DNA of 21,330 nt from Myxococcales bacterium (lineage in GTDB: Bacteria > Myxococcota > Polyangia > Fen-1088). Where the stretch lies: the NCBI GenBank assembly GCA_003153875.1, contig PMBY01000218.1:1-21330 (forward strand). The letters run 5' to 3'. Below, piece by piece: positions 14,319 to 21,330 of this stretch; positions within the stretch are counted from its first letter, which is position 1; each line of letters begins with the position of its first letter. A program made the position numbers and the translations under genes. The notes beneath the pieces were generated by a model. That model was not told the DNA's origin. It did not search any database and worked only from the letters and a program-made list of their open reading frames with translations.

Positions 14319-15436
14319 CCAGGCCGGCGCGTTTTCTGGTTCGCGTGGGTGCCATGGCCTCCAAGGAGGTCATGCACATTCGTCGCGATCCACGCACCTT
14401 GTACATGGCGCTCGCCATGCCGGTGGTCATGCTGCTCATCTTCGGATTCGGCGTCAGTTTCGACATGGACCACATTCCCCTGGTGGTGCTCGACGGCGAT
14501 CGCAGCGCCGCCTCGCGCGCCTTGGTCCGCGCGGTGAGCGCAGGCCGCGAGTTTGACATCGCGGCCGACAGCGACGAGCCCACGGCCCTGCGCATGATTC
14601 GCCGGGGGCAAGCCCTGGTCGCGCTCGCGATCCCTGCCGGCTATCAGCGCGAACTGGCCGCTGGCCGCGACGGCGAGGTCCAGCTCATCGTCGACGGTGC
14701 TGACGGCGTGGTGGCCAACCAGATCCTGGCCAAGATTGACGGCCTGGTGCGCGCCGAGAGCCTGCGCCGCATCGACGTTGCCGCCGAGCCGCCGTTGCAG
14801 GTGAAGGTGTTCACTCTGTTCAACCCCGAGGCCCGCTCGGCCCTGTTCATGGTCCCGGGCTTGGCCGTGTATCTGCTCGCCATCGCAGCGGTGCTGTTGA
14901 CCGCGCTCACAGTGTCCGGGGAATGGGAACGCGGGTCCATGGAACAACTCTTTGCCTCGCCGGTGGGCCGCCTGGAGATTGTGCTCGGCAAACTTCTGCC
15001 CTATCTCGGCCTTGGCATGCTGCAGCTCCTCTTGGTGGTCGCAGTCGGCGCGGTGATCTTCGACGTTCCCATCCGCGGCAGCGCCACCCTGCTCTTCCTC
15101 GCCGGCTTTCTCTTCCTCGTCGGAATGCTGGGCCAGGGCCTGTTCATCTCGGTGGTGGCACGCAGTCAGCTGGTGGCCACGCAAGCGGGCGCGCTTTCGT
15201 CGCTGCTCCCCTCTTTGTTGCTCTCGGGAATGCTGGTGCCCATCGAGAACATGCCGCGCATCCTGCAGGTCCTGTCATCAGTCATTCCAGCCCGCTACTT
15301 CGTGCACGCCATGCGCGGAATCATGCTCAAGGGCAGCGGCCTGGCCATTCTTTGGACCGACCTAGTCGCGCTCACCATCTTCGCCCTGGCCATCCTGATT
15401 CTGGCCACGGCCCGCTTTCGCCGGAGACTCGCATGA
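14315..15436 (+). CDS. ABC-2 type permease, first of pair (YbhS/YbhR-like)
   Basis: 373 aa from the ATG at 14315, which overlaps the previous stop (ATGA). An upstream extension of the open frame lies inside the ATPase gene and is rejected. The ABC-2 layout is typical: N-terminal KEVMHIRRDPRTLY, one membrane helix (about 30-48), a large periplasmic loop (about 50-175, with LFNPEARSALFMVPG at its end), then five helices (about 178-200, 228-250, 258-281, 291-312, 348-366). The motif EWERGSMEQLFASPV (203-217) is the cytoplasmic coupling region. It would form a heterodimeric pore with the next gene product. The substrate is unknown. Drugs or hydrophobic metabolites are the usual guesses for this family. 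Confidence 0.92.
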   Translation: MTRPARFLVRVGAMASKEVMHIRRDPRTLYMALAMPVVMLLIFGFGVSFDMDHIPLVVLDGDRSAASRALVRAVSAGREFDIAADSDEPTALRMIRRGQALVALAIPAGYQRELAAGRDGEVQLIVDGADGVVANQILAKIDGLVRAESLRRIDVAAEPPLQVKVFTLFNPEARSALFMVPGLAVYLLAIAAVLLTALTVSGEWERGSMEQLFASPVGRLEIVLGKLLPYLGLGMLQLLLVVAVGAVIFDVPIRGSATLLFLAGFLFLVGMLGQGLFISVVARSQLVATQAGALSSLLPSLLLSGMLVPIENMPRILQVLSSVIPARYFVHAMRGIMLKGSGLAILWTDLVALTIFALAILILATARFRRRLA

Positions 15437-16575
15437 CCACAAGCCCGCGCTGGTCGGTACAGCTGCGCGCGATCATGCGCAAAGAGGTCAGCCACACGGT
15501 GCGCGACCGGCGCATCATGTTCATGCTCATCGTGGCGCCGCTGCTGCAGACCGTGGTCTTCGGCTTCGCGGTCGACTTCCAGTTCGACCACGTGCCCACC
15601 CTGGTGGTGGACCACGATGCCAGCCCGCAGAGCCGCCAGCACATCCGCCGGCTGCTCGCCGACGGAACCCTGCGCGACGCGGGCCATGCGACCGAGCTGG
15701 GCGAGGTCCAGCGCAAACTGCAAACCGGCGACGCGGCGGCCGCCCTGATATTGCCGGCGGGCTTGGCGCGCGACCTAGCCGATCAGCGTCCCGCCAACGT
15801 GCAAGTCATCCTCGACGGCGGCGATCCCAACCGCGCAGTGGTCGTGGCCGGGGCCGCTTCACGTTACTTCGGCGAGACAGCCGAAGCGATGGTAAAGGAG
15901 CGTCTGGCCGCGCACGGGATCGCGCCGCCGCCGCTCATCCGAGCCACGCCGCGCATCTGGTTCAACCCCAGCCTGAAGACCCCGCCCTACATGATCCCCG
16001 GGGTGATGACCATCTTGCTCGTCATCACCACGACCCTGGTCACCGCCATGGGGCTTGCACGCGAGCGCGAGATGGGCACGCTGGAACAAGTGCTGGTCAC
16101 GCCCATCCGGCCGCTCTTCCTGCTGGTCGGCAAGATGACGCCGTTTCTGGTGATCGGCTGCTTCGACGTGTTGCTGGTGCTGACCGCGGGCGTGTGGATC
16201 TTCGGAGTCCCCCTGCACGGCAGCCTGCTGCTCGTGGCTACAGGAACTGTGCTCTACGTCCTCTCTACGCTGGGAATTGGCCTCTTGATCTCCACAGTCA
16301 GTCGCACTCAGCAACAGGCCTTTCTCGCCGGCTTTCTCTTTGCCATGCCGGCCATCCTGCTTTCCGGCGTGATGACCCCGATTCGCGCCATGCCCATATG
16401 GTTGCAGGTCGTGACCTTCTTCAATCCAGTTCGATACTACGTCGAGGTTCTACGCGCAGTGCTGCTCAAAGGGGCCGGCTTGGTCGACGTCTGGTGGCGG
16501 CTGCTCGCCCTGCTCGGCTTCGGGGTAGCCTTGCTAACCGTCGCCAGTTTGCGATTTCGGAAACGAGTTGCCTAG
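15433..16575 (+). CDS. ABC-2 type permease, second of pair
   Basis: 380 aa from the ATG at 15433, again a 4-nt overlap with the previous stop. The layout is the same as its partner: RKEVSHTVRDRRIMF, first helix about 29-47, a periplasmic domain to about 185 ending in FNPSLKTPPYMIPG, then five helices to about 372. The coupling motif is EREMGTLEQVLVTPI (211-225) and a conserved late segment is FFNPVRYYVEVLRAVLLKG. It is the last gene of the exporter operon. Its stop TAG is part of an inverted repeat shared with the stop of the opposing gene. Confidence 0.92.
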   Translation: MTTSPRWSVQLRAIMRKEVSHTVRDRRIMFMLIVAPLLQTVVFGFAVDFQFDHVPTLVVDHDASPQSRQHIRRLLADGTLRDAGHATELGEVQRKLQTGDAAAALILPAGLARDLADQRPANVQVILDGGDPNRAVVVAGAASRYFGETAEAMVKERLAAHGIAPPPLIRATPRIWFNPSLKTPPYMIPGVMTILLVITTTLVTAMGLAREREMGTLEQVLVTPIRPLFLLVGKMTPFLVIGCFDVLLVLTAGVWIFGVPLHGSLLLVATGTVLYVLSTLGIGLLISTVSRTQQQAFLAGFLFAMPAILLSGVMTPIRAMPIWLQVVTFFNPVRYYVEVLRAVLLKGAGLVDVWWRLLALLGFGVALLTVASLRFRKRVA

Positions 16576-16599
16576 CCACCTCCGCAAGAGCTGTGGCTA
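16573..16599. terminator. Bidirectional hairpin containing both convergent stop codons
   Basis: TAGCCAC (16573-16579) and GTGGCTA (16593-16599) are perfect 7-bp arms around a 13-nt loop with an inner CTC/GAG. The first TAG is the permease stop, and the complement of CTA is the stop of the opposing dehydrogenase-like gene. No T-run is present on either strand, so this is a possible rather than canonical terminator. Confidence 0.4.
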
Positions 16600-17583
16600 A
16601 TCCACGCCCACCAGTGCCTTGATGTACTGGCCGCGCGCGAAGGACCAGGCGTCCACGCCTTGCTTCTGGCCCAGCGTGCCGCGGAACGCGGCCAGATTGG
16701 CGAAGTTGTGGGCATCCATCCAGCTCGCCAGCTCGCCCAGCATCTTGCCGATATGGCCTGCCTGCTCGCGATAGATCACGCTCACCACCTGGACGGCCTT
16801 GGCGCCCACCAGCACCATCTTGGCCACGTCACGCCCGGTCCAGATTCCGGTGGTGGCGACCAGGTCGGCCTTGACCCGGTCGTGCAACATGGCCACCCAG
16901 CGCAAGGGCAGTAGCGACTCGCCCGGCGAGCTCAGGCTGACCGAGGAATACCGGGTCAGGCTATCAGGGTCGATGTCGGGCTGGAGCAACCGATTGAAGA
17001 GCACGAAGGCATTGGCCCCGGCTGTTTCCATGCGGGATACCACGTTCATCAGGCTGGTGTAGTGAGGGTGAAGCTTCACAGCGATGGGAATCTTGACCGC
17101 TGCGCGCACCCCCTCCAGTATCGAAATCTCTCGTTTTTCGATGTCCGAGGCAGCGATTTCCGGGTCAAGCGCGGGCGAGTAGAAGTTCAGCTCGATTCCG
17201 TTCACGCCCGTGCCTTCGAGTTGCTTGGCGTAGTCGCCCCAGGCTACTCGACTCACGCAATTGAGGCTGGCGAAGAGCGGCATCTTGACGGCCTTGCGCG
17301 CCTGTTCGACCCAGTACAGGTGCTGCTTGGGCCCACCGTCTTTCATCTTGGGAAACATGCTGACCGCTTCGGAGAAGCCTAGGTCGAGTGCCCCCAAGCG
17401 GGTGCGGAACTCCTCCTCCTCCATCTGTACCTGCTCTTCGAAGAGCGACTTCACCACCAGGCCGCCAGCCCCAGCCTCCTCAAGTCTCTTGATGCTGTCG
17501 ATGGACTTCGACAGTGACGAGGATCCCACCACAATCGGATTGGCGATGGGGACACCCATATATGTGGTTCGTAGGTCTGCCAT
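16597..17583 (-). CDS. Dihydroorotate dehydrogenase-like FMN protein
   Basis: 328 aa, a complete TIM-barrel of the DHODH family: N-terminal NPIVVGSSSLSKS, Lys45 (VVKSLFEEQ), Lys170 (IAVKLHPHY), Asn197 (LFNRL) and FMN-phosphate Gly/Thr loops (TTGIWTGRDVAKMVLVGAKAVQV). At the place of the active-site loop ELNLSCPN, it reads ELNFYSPA. Ser136 thus replaces the class 1A Cys and Ala138 replaces the Asn. Annotated relatives are usually called 'dihydroorotate dehydrogenase-like' and need not act in pyrimidine synthesis. No pyr genes are nearby. The start has SD AGGAGA. It is an orphan gene with its own promoter, which I could not identify. Confidence 0.88.
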   Translation of the reverse strand: MADLRTTYMGVPIANPIVVGSSSLSKSIDSIKRLEEAGAGGLVVKSLFEEQVQMEEEEFRTRLGALDLGFSEAVSMFPKMKDGGPKQHLYWVEQARKAVKMPLFASLNCVSRVAWGDYAKQLEGTGVNGIELNFYSPALDPEIAASDIEKREISILEGVRAAVKIPIAVKLHPHYTSLMNVVSRMETAGANAFVLFNRLLQPDIDPDSLTRYSSVSLSSPGESLLPLRWVAMLHDRVKADLVATTGIWTGRDVAKMVLVGAKAVQVVSVIYREQAGHIGKMLGELASWMDAHNFANLAAFRGTLGQKQGVDAWSFARGQYIKALVGVD

Positions 17584-17773
17584 GTTGCTCTCCTATGCAT
17601 GAACGTTGTTCGCTTGCAGTGGTCCAAACATCCGCCAGCCCGCCTGCCATCGACAGCAAGGGTCTTTGCCTCTAGAAGTGCAGCTCCTGCGGGTTCGGCC
17701 TCATTCATTTGGTTTGATGCCCGCAGCCGGCAAAAGATGCCGCATCGCTATCGCTTTCCTTCCGAATGACTGT
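17584..17773. other. Intergenic, no gene seen
   Basis: This is the upstream region of the leftward dehydrogenase-like gene. It contains that gene's SD and presumably its promoter, but no convincing -35/-10 pair or sigma54 site. All three rightward frames were read for more of the serpin-like sequence found just downstream, and none was recognised. Confidence 0.5.
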
Positions 17774-17776
17774 CAT

Positions 17777-17932
17777 GCGGCCGCCACGGCTGTCACCATG
17801 AACACCGCCAGCGCCCCTCCGGCGCCCCAACTCGTCCTCACGGCCGACCGTCCCTTCCTCTACTTCCTGCGCGACCAGCCCACCGGTGCCATCCTCTTCA
17901 TGGGCCGCGTGCTCGATCCCAGCCAGAACTGA
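17777..17932 (+). pseudogene. Serpin C-terminal remnant (reactive-centre hinge to C-terminus)
   Basis: 51 residues, starting AAATAV, the small-residue hinge of inhibitory serpins (GTEAAAATAV). They continue TMNTASAPPAPQ as the reactive-centre region, then the serpin signature TADRPFLYFLRDQ and TGAILFMGRVLDP, and a TGA stop. The hinge-to-signature distance matches normal serpins. A full serpin has about 370-420 residues. The roughly 330 residues that should precede are absent, and the upstream frame (FLPNDCH) is unrelated. No SD-backed start is present, and an internal ATG at 17798 would give only 44 residues. It is best read as the tail of a deleted serpin gene. Expression of the short peptide cannot be excluded. 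Confidence 0.8.
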
Positions 17933-17975
17933 CCAGCCGCCGCCTGCATTCACCATCGCGCCGCGTCCCGAATGA

Positions 17976-17992
17976 CTTGCAGGTGATGCAAG
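17976..17992. promoter_or_regulatory. Perfect dyad next to the -35 of the EF-G paralogue
   Basis: CTTGCA-GGTGA-TGCAAG has perfect 6-bp arms. It ends 2 nt before the candidate -35 at 17995, so it is well placed for an activator or repressor. No regulator can be named. Confidence 0.35.
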
Positions 17993-17994
17993 CC

Positions 17995-18023
17995 TCGACT
18001 TCCTCGGTCAGGTGATTTATAAG
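17995..18023 (+). promoter_or_regulatory. Candidate sigma70-type promoter of the EF-G paralogue
   Basis: TCGACT (4/6 to TTGACA), a 17-bp spacer and TATAAG (5/6 to TATAAT) lie about 57 nt before the ATG at 18080. SD AAGGGG lies just before the start. Confidence 0.5.
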
Positions 18024-18079
18024 CGCCAGACTTCGGGGACGGTGGAAGGGCGGTCGCGATTCACCTGAAGGGGTAATGC

Positions 18080-20158
18080 ATGAAGAGCTACGCGGCGAAC
18101 GAGATTCGAAACGTTGCACTGGTCGGCCATGGTGGTTCCGGAAAAACCACCCTGGGCGAGGCCATTCTCTTCTCGACGAAGTCGACCCAGCGGCTCGGTC
18201 GAGTCGACGACGATACGTCGAACTTCGACTTCGAGCCCGAGGAGCAGAAGCGCAAGACCAGCATCTTCGCCGCTGCGGGCCACGTGGAATGGAAGAAGAA
18301 CAAGATCAACATTCTTGACACATCAGGCAACGGGAACTTCCTGGTCGACACCCGCATCACTCTCGATGTGGCCGACGCGGCCGTGGTGGTGGTGTCCGGC
18401 AGTGATGGCGTGCAGGTCTACACCGAACGAACCTGGGCCATGTGCGACGAACTCGGGCTGCCCCGCTGCGTGCTCATCTCCAAGCTGGACCGCGAGCGCG
18501 CCGATTTCCAGCGCACGCTCGATGACGTGCGCGAAACGCTGTCCACCAAGGCCGTGGCGATGCAGCTCCCCATCGGTCAAGAAGCCGATTTCGCGGGCGT
18601 GGTGGATCTGCTCTCCATGAAAGCGTTCCGCTTTTCGGGAGAAGGTCGCGACGTGAAGGAGGGCGAGGTTCCAGCCGACATGGTCGAAGCGGCGAAGAAA
18701 GCGCGCGAGGCCCTGCTCGAGGCCATTGCCTCGGCCGACGACGCCCTGGTGGAGAAGTATCTGGAAACCGGCACTCTGACCGACGAAGAGGCGCGCCGGG
18801 GCCTGGTCGAGGGTGTGCGACGGCAAGCCGTCGTGCCGGTGCTGGCCGCTGCGCCCGGCGTGTGCCTTGGTATCCAGCCCCTGCTCGATTTCATCGTCGA
18901 TTGCTTTCCGGCGCCCACCGATCGGCCAGCCTGGAAGGGCAAGATCGGCGAGGAGCCGACCGAGCGCAGCGCCGATCCCGCGGCGCCGGTGGCAGCCTAC
19001 GTGTGGAAGACCTGCACCTCAGATATTGGCCGTCTGTCTCTCATGCGAGTGATTTCAGGAAAGCTCACCGGCGACGCCACGCTGATTTCAGTCAACCACG
19101 ATTCCAAGGAACGCGTGGGCCAGCTCTACGTTCTGCAGGGCAAGGCGCGCGACCAGGTGGCCGAGGCCTTCCCGGGCGACATCGTCGCTGTGGCTAAGCT
19201 GAAGACCACCAAGACCGGCGACACGCTGGCCGACGAGCGCTCGCTCTTCGCCATGCCCAAGCCGGTGATTCCCGCGCCGCTCATCACCTATGCGCTGCAG
19301 CCCAAGACCAAGGGCGACGAGGACAAGGTCGCGGTCAAGCTGAACGAAATCATCGACTCAGACGTGGCCATCAAGGTCACCCACGACGCGCAGTCCAAGT
19401 CGATCCTCATCGGTGGCACCGGCCAGTTGCACATCGAGGCCACCGTCGATCGCTTGCACCGCATGGGCGTCGAAGTGGATCTCCTGCCCCCCAAGATCCC
19501 GTATCTCGAAACCATCAAAGGCACAGCCAAGAACGTCGAGGGCAAGCACAAGAAGCAGACCGGCGGCCGCGGTCAGTACGGGGTGTGCTACGTCGACATT
19601 GCGCCCCTGCCCCGCGGCAGTGGCTTCGAGTTCGAGGACGCCATCGTGGGTGGCGCCGTGCCCCGCCAGTTCATCCCCGCCATCGAAAAGGGGATGCGCA
19701 CGCGCATGGCCCGTGGGGTTGTCGCCGGCTATCGCGTCACCGATGTGAAGGTGCGCTTGTTCGACGGCAAGTACCATGACGTGGACTCGGACTCGCGTTC
19801 CTTCGAAATCGCCGGTTCCAAGGGTTTCCAGGCCGCCTTCAAGCTGGCCAAGCCCTGCCTGCTCGAGCCCATCATGAAGATACAGGTCACCTGCCCGGAC
19901 GACTGCATGGGCGACGTCATCGGCGATCTCAATCAGCGCCGCGGTCGGGTCGAGGGCATGGAGTCCAATGGCAAGGATCAAGTCATCCGCGCGCACGTGC
20001 CCATGTCCGAAACTCTCAAGTACTCGTCCGACCTGCGCTCCATGACCGGCGGTCGCGGCTCATTCACCCTCGAGTTCTCGCACTACGACGAACTGCCCAA
20101 TAACCTGATGGACAAGGTCGTCGCCGACGCCAAAATGGCGGCCGAAGAAGACGAATAG
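18080..20158 (+). CDS. Elongation factor G paralogue (EF-G-like translational GTPase)
   Basis: 692 aa, the full EF-G length with domains I-V. G1 is GHGGSGKTT (16-24), G2 Thr60, and G3 is DTSGNGNF (80-87), where canonical EF-G has DTPGHVDF. The catalytic His is therefore Asn84. G4 is SKLD (134-137) where NKMD is usual. Domain II starts at about 310 (VAAYVWKTCTSDIGRLSLMRVISG). Domain III contains GTGQLHIEATVDRLHR, domain IV starts TGGRGQYGVCYVDIAP, and domain V has DCMGDVIGDLNQRRGRVEGME. Related secondary EF-Gs in deltaproteobacteria also deviate at G3, as I recall. No ribosomal or EF-Tu gene is nearby, so this is not the str-operon fusA. It probably acts at the ribosome in a specialised elongation or recycling role, which is inference. 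Confidence 0.9.
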   Translation: MKSYAANEIRNVALVGHGGSGKTTLGEAILFSTKSTQRLGRVDDDTSNFDFEPEEQKRKTSIFAAAGHVEWKKNKINILDTSGNGNFLVDTRITLDVADAAVVVVSGSDGVQVYTERTWAMCDELGLPRCVLISKLDRERADFQRTLDDVRETLSTKAVAMQLPIGQEADFAGVVDLLSMKAFRFSGEGRDVKEGEVPADMVEAAKKAREALLEAIASADDALVEKYLETGTLTDEEARRGLVEGVRRQAVVPVLAAAPGVCLGIQPLLDFIVDCFPAPTDRPAWKGKIGEEPTERSADPAAPVAAYVWKTCTSDIGRLSLMRVISGKLTGDATLISVNHDSKERVGQLYVLQGKARDQVAEAFPGDIVAVAKLKTTKTGDTLADERSLFAMPKPVIPAPLITYALQPKTKGDEDKVAVKLNEIIDSDVAIKVTHDAQSKSILIGGTGQLHIEATVDRLHRMGVEVDLLPPKIPYLETIKGTAKNVEGKHKKQTGGRGQYGVCYVDIAPLPRGSGFEFEDAIVGGAVPRQFIPAIEKGMRTRMARGVVAGYRVTDVKVRLFDGKYHDVDSDSRSFEIAGSKGFQAAFKLAKPCLLEPIMKIQVTCPDDCMGDVIGDLNQRRGRVEGMESNGKDQVIRAHVPMSETLKYSSDLRSMTGGRGSFTLEFSHYDELPNNLMDKVVADAKMAAEEDE

Positions 20159-20500
20159 CTACCGCCGCCGCAGCTCCGGGTGCTCGTCGAAAAAAGTTTG
20201 GCGACTCGCGGAGCTGATGGTGACGACCGTGCGGCTCTCGGCCTGCAAGCGGGCCTGGCAGGCCAGGCGTGAGTTGCGACGCACATCGAACGCCTTGTCC
20301 AGGTTGTCCTCTTCGCACTCGTCTATTGCCGAAAGACCGTCCGACCCTTCGTTGACGTAGACATGGCATGTCGAGCAGGCGCACACGCCGCCGCAAGCCG
20401 ACCCGAGAAGCGCGCCCGCCTCTTCTGCGGCTTCCAGAATCGTCGCGCCCGCCTTGACCTCGATCTCGATTCCGTCGGGCTCGAAGCGGATCCTGGGCAT
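20159..20500 (-). CDS. fdx: Isc-type [2Fe-2S] ferredoxin
   Basis: 113 aa, adrenodoxin-like. The cluster ligands are Cys36, Cys42, Cys45 (CGGVCACSTCHVYV) and Cys81 (RLACQ), with the extra Cys40 typical of Isc ferredoxins. The acidic stretch DECEEDNLD (60-68) is the usual partner-binding helix. The C-terminal tail (about 93-113) is somewhat longer than in E. coli Fdx. It supplies electrons for Fe-S cluster assembly on IscU. It starts 3 nt after the hscA stop (TAG ACC ATG), matching the hscBA-fdx order. Its stop abuts the opposing EF-G stop directly as TAG|CTA, with no intergenic base. Confidence 0.92.
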   Translation of the reverse strand: MPRIRFEPDGIEIEVKAGATILEAAEEAGALLGSACGGVCACSTCHVYVNEGSDGLSAIDECEEDNLDKAFDVRRNSRLACQARLQAESRTVVTISSASRQTFFDEHPELRRR

Positions 20501-20503
20501 GGT

Positions 20504-21330
20504 CTACTTCCCCACTTTGCTTTCCACCGCGCCGATGTCCTGACCGCGCAGCCCCTGCGCCAGCGCCTGGTTCATGCGGCGGGTGGCGAAGTCCTTGGAG
20601 GCCGCGTCGAGGGCCTGAATCGCCGCTCGCACAGCTAGGTGGTCGCGACCGGCCTTGCTCTCCTCGAGCGCGTCCATCGCCGCCTTAATCGCGGCCTGCT
20701 CACCCTCGATCAGAAGATCGGCCGACGCGGCCAAAGCCGCGCGTGTCGCCTGCAAGATGCGGTCGGCCTCCACGCGCTCTACCACCAACAGGCGCTCGCC
20801 CACATCCTCCTCGGCATGGGCGAAGGAATCGCGAATCATGCGCTCGACCTCGTCGTCGGTCAGGCCGTAGCTCGGCTTGACCCGAATCGCCGACTCCTTG
20901 CCGGTCGTCTCCTCGCGCGCCGACACGCCGAGCAGACCGTCGGCGTCGACCAGGAAGGTCACCTGCAGGCGCGCCATGCCCGCGGGCATGGGCGGAATCC
21001 CGGTCAGTTTGAAACGCGCCAGCGAGCGGCAGTCCGCAACCAACTCGCGCTCGCCTTGCACCACGTGCAGATCGAAACCGGTCTGGTTGTCGGCGTAGGT
21101 GGTGAAGGTCTGCACAGCGCCGCAAGGCACAGTGGTGTTGCGGTGGATCAGTTTCTCTGCCACGCCGCCCATCATCTCCAGGCCGAGAGAGAGCGGCACC
21201 ACGTCCATTAGAACCACATCCTTGCGCGCGTTGCCCGCCAACAGATCGGCCTGCACCGCCGCGCCCAGAGCCACCACCTCGTCGGGATCGATGTCGGCCA
21301 AAGGCTCGCGCCCGAAGATGCTGGCGACCA
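20504..21330 (-). CDS. hscA: Fe-S assembly chaperone HscA (Hsp70 family), 5' end beyond the window
   Basis: Only the C-terminal 274 residues are in the window. The frame continues unbroken to the edge as [22 protein letters not shown], the end of the ATPase domain. The TTG at 21301 is internal Leu, not a start. The substrate-binding domain has [44 protein letters not shown] and [14 protein letters not shown]. These track HscA more closely than DnaK. A helical lid follows to the end (VESKVGK). HscA releases Fe-S clusters from IscU with the co-chaperone HscB. The rest of the isc operon presumably lies beyond the right edge. Confidence 0.92.
   Translation of the reverse strand, partial: VASIFGREPLADIDPDEVVALGAAVQADLLAGNARKDVVLMDVVPLSLGLEMMGGVAEKLIHRNTTVPCGAVQTFTTYADNQTGFDLHVVQGERELVADCRSLARFKLTGIPPMPAGMARLQVTFLVDADGLLGVSAREETTGKESAIRVKPSYGLTDDEVERMIRDSFAHAEEDVGERLLVVERVEADRILQATRAALAASADLLIEGEQAAIKAAMDALEESKAGRDHLAVRAAIQALDAASKDFATRRMNQALAQGLRGQDIGAVESKVGK

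Noticed and set aside
14048..15184. 378-aa open frame on the minus strand
   Set aside because: It is antisense to the ATPase and permease genes. Its composition is rich in His/Gln/Glu/Asp, as expected of a reverse-frame shadow.
17606..17776. N-terminal part of the 108-aa open frame ending in the serpin tail
   Set aside because: It begins at a TTG without SD, and its sequence shows no serpin features or other recognisable domain. Only the part from 17777 onward is supported.
21299..21301. TTG as the start of the Hsp70-like gene
   Set aside because: The same frame continues to the window edge with conserved HscA sequence (FGREPL), so the gene is cut by the window and this Leu is internal.

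Overview
The window is GC-rich, densely coded chromosomal DNA. It most likely comes from a Myxococcota-type (deltaproteobacterial, Polyangia-like) organism. This is an inference from the gene types: a Hanks Ser/Thr kinase next to a TPR-PEGA protein, lipoproteins with long Gly/Thr/Ser-rich linkers and 'QPDVPxGG' motifs, an NtrC-type regulator, and an HscA/ferredoxin pair. I see no tRNA, rRNA, CRISPR array, transposase or phage gene.

Layout. (1) Positions 234-6390 hold a leftward envelope block. It contains a lipoprotein of unknown function, then a tight three-gene unit of kinase, TPR-PEGA protein and lipoprotein with an SGNH/rhamnogalacturonan-acetylesterase-like domain. The SGNH domain has lost the residues expected at all three triad positions. 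The kinase and the first lipoprotein share an almost identical promoter/leader and first 13 codons. (2) Positions 6473-6947 hold an MNT-type nucleotidyltransferase followed by a very short ORF that may be the remnant of a HEPN partner. (3) Positions 6973-16575 hold a complete YbhGFSR-like export system in two divergent operons. The leftward operon encodes a TolC-like outer-membrane factor, a membrane histidine kinase and a sigma54-dependent NtrC-type response regulator. The rightward operon encodes a HlyD-like adaptor, two ABC ATPases and two ABC-2 permeases, each start overlapping the previous stop. The divergent intergenic region carries a good sigma54 (-24/-12) promoter for the rightward operon, a weaker one for the leftward operon, a possible activator dyad and a compound inverted-repeat element. 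(4) Positions 16597-17583 encode a dihydroorotate-dehydrogenase-like flavoprotein. (5) Positions 17777-17932 hold the C-terminal tail of a serpin, cut at the reactive-loop hinge. (6) Positions 18080-20158 encode an EF-G paralogue with altered GTPase motifs. (7) Positions 20159-21330 hold an Isc-type ferredoxin and the 3' part of hscA, convergent with the EF-G paralogue.

How the parts work together. The best-supported regulatory story is self-contained. The histidine kinase and response regulator sit in the outer-membrane-factor operon, and the regulator has the sigma54-contact motif GAFTGA. Sigma54-like promoters lie directly in front of both halves of the exporter. The envelope block suggests a second signalling unit, with a transmembrane kinase, a periplasmic PEGA protein and a probable carbohydrate-binding pseudoenzyme. 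Its function is unknown.
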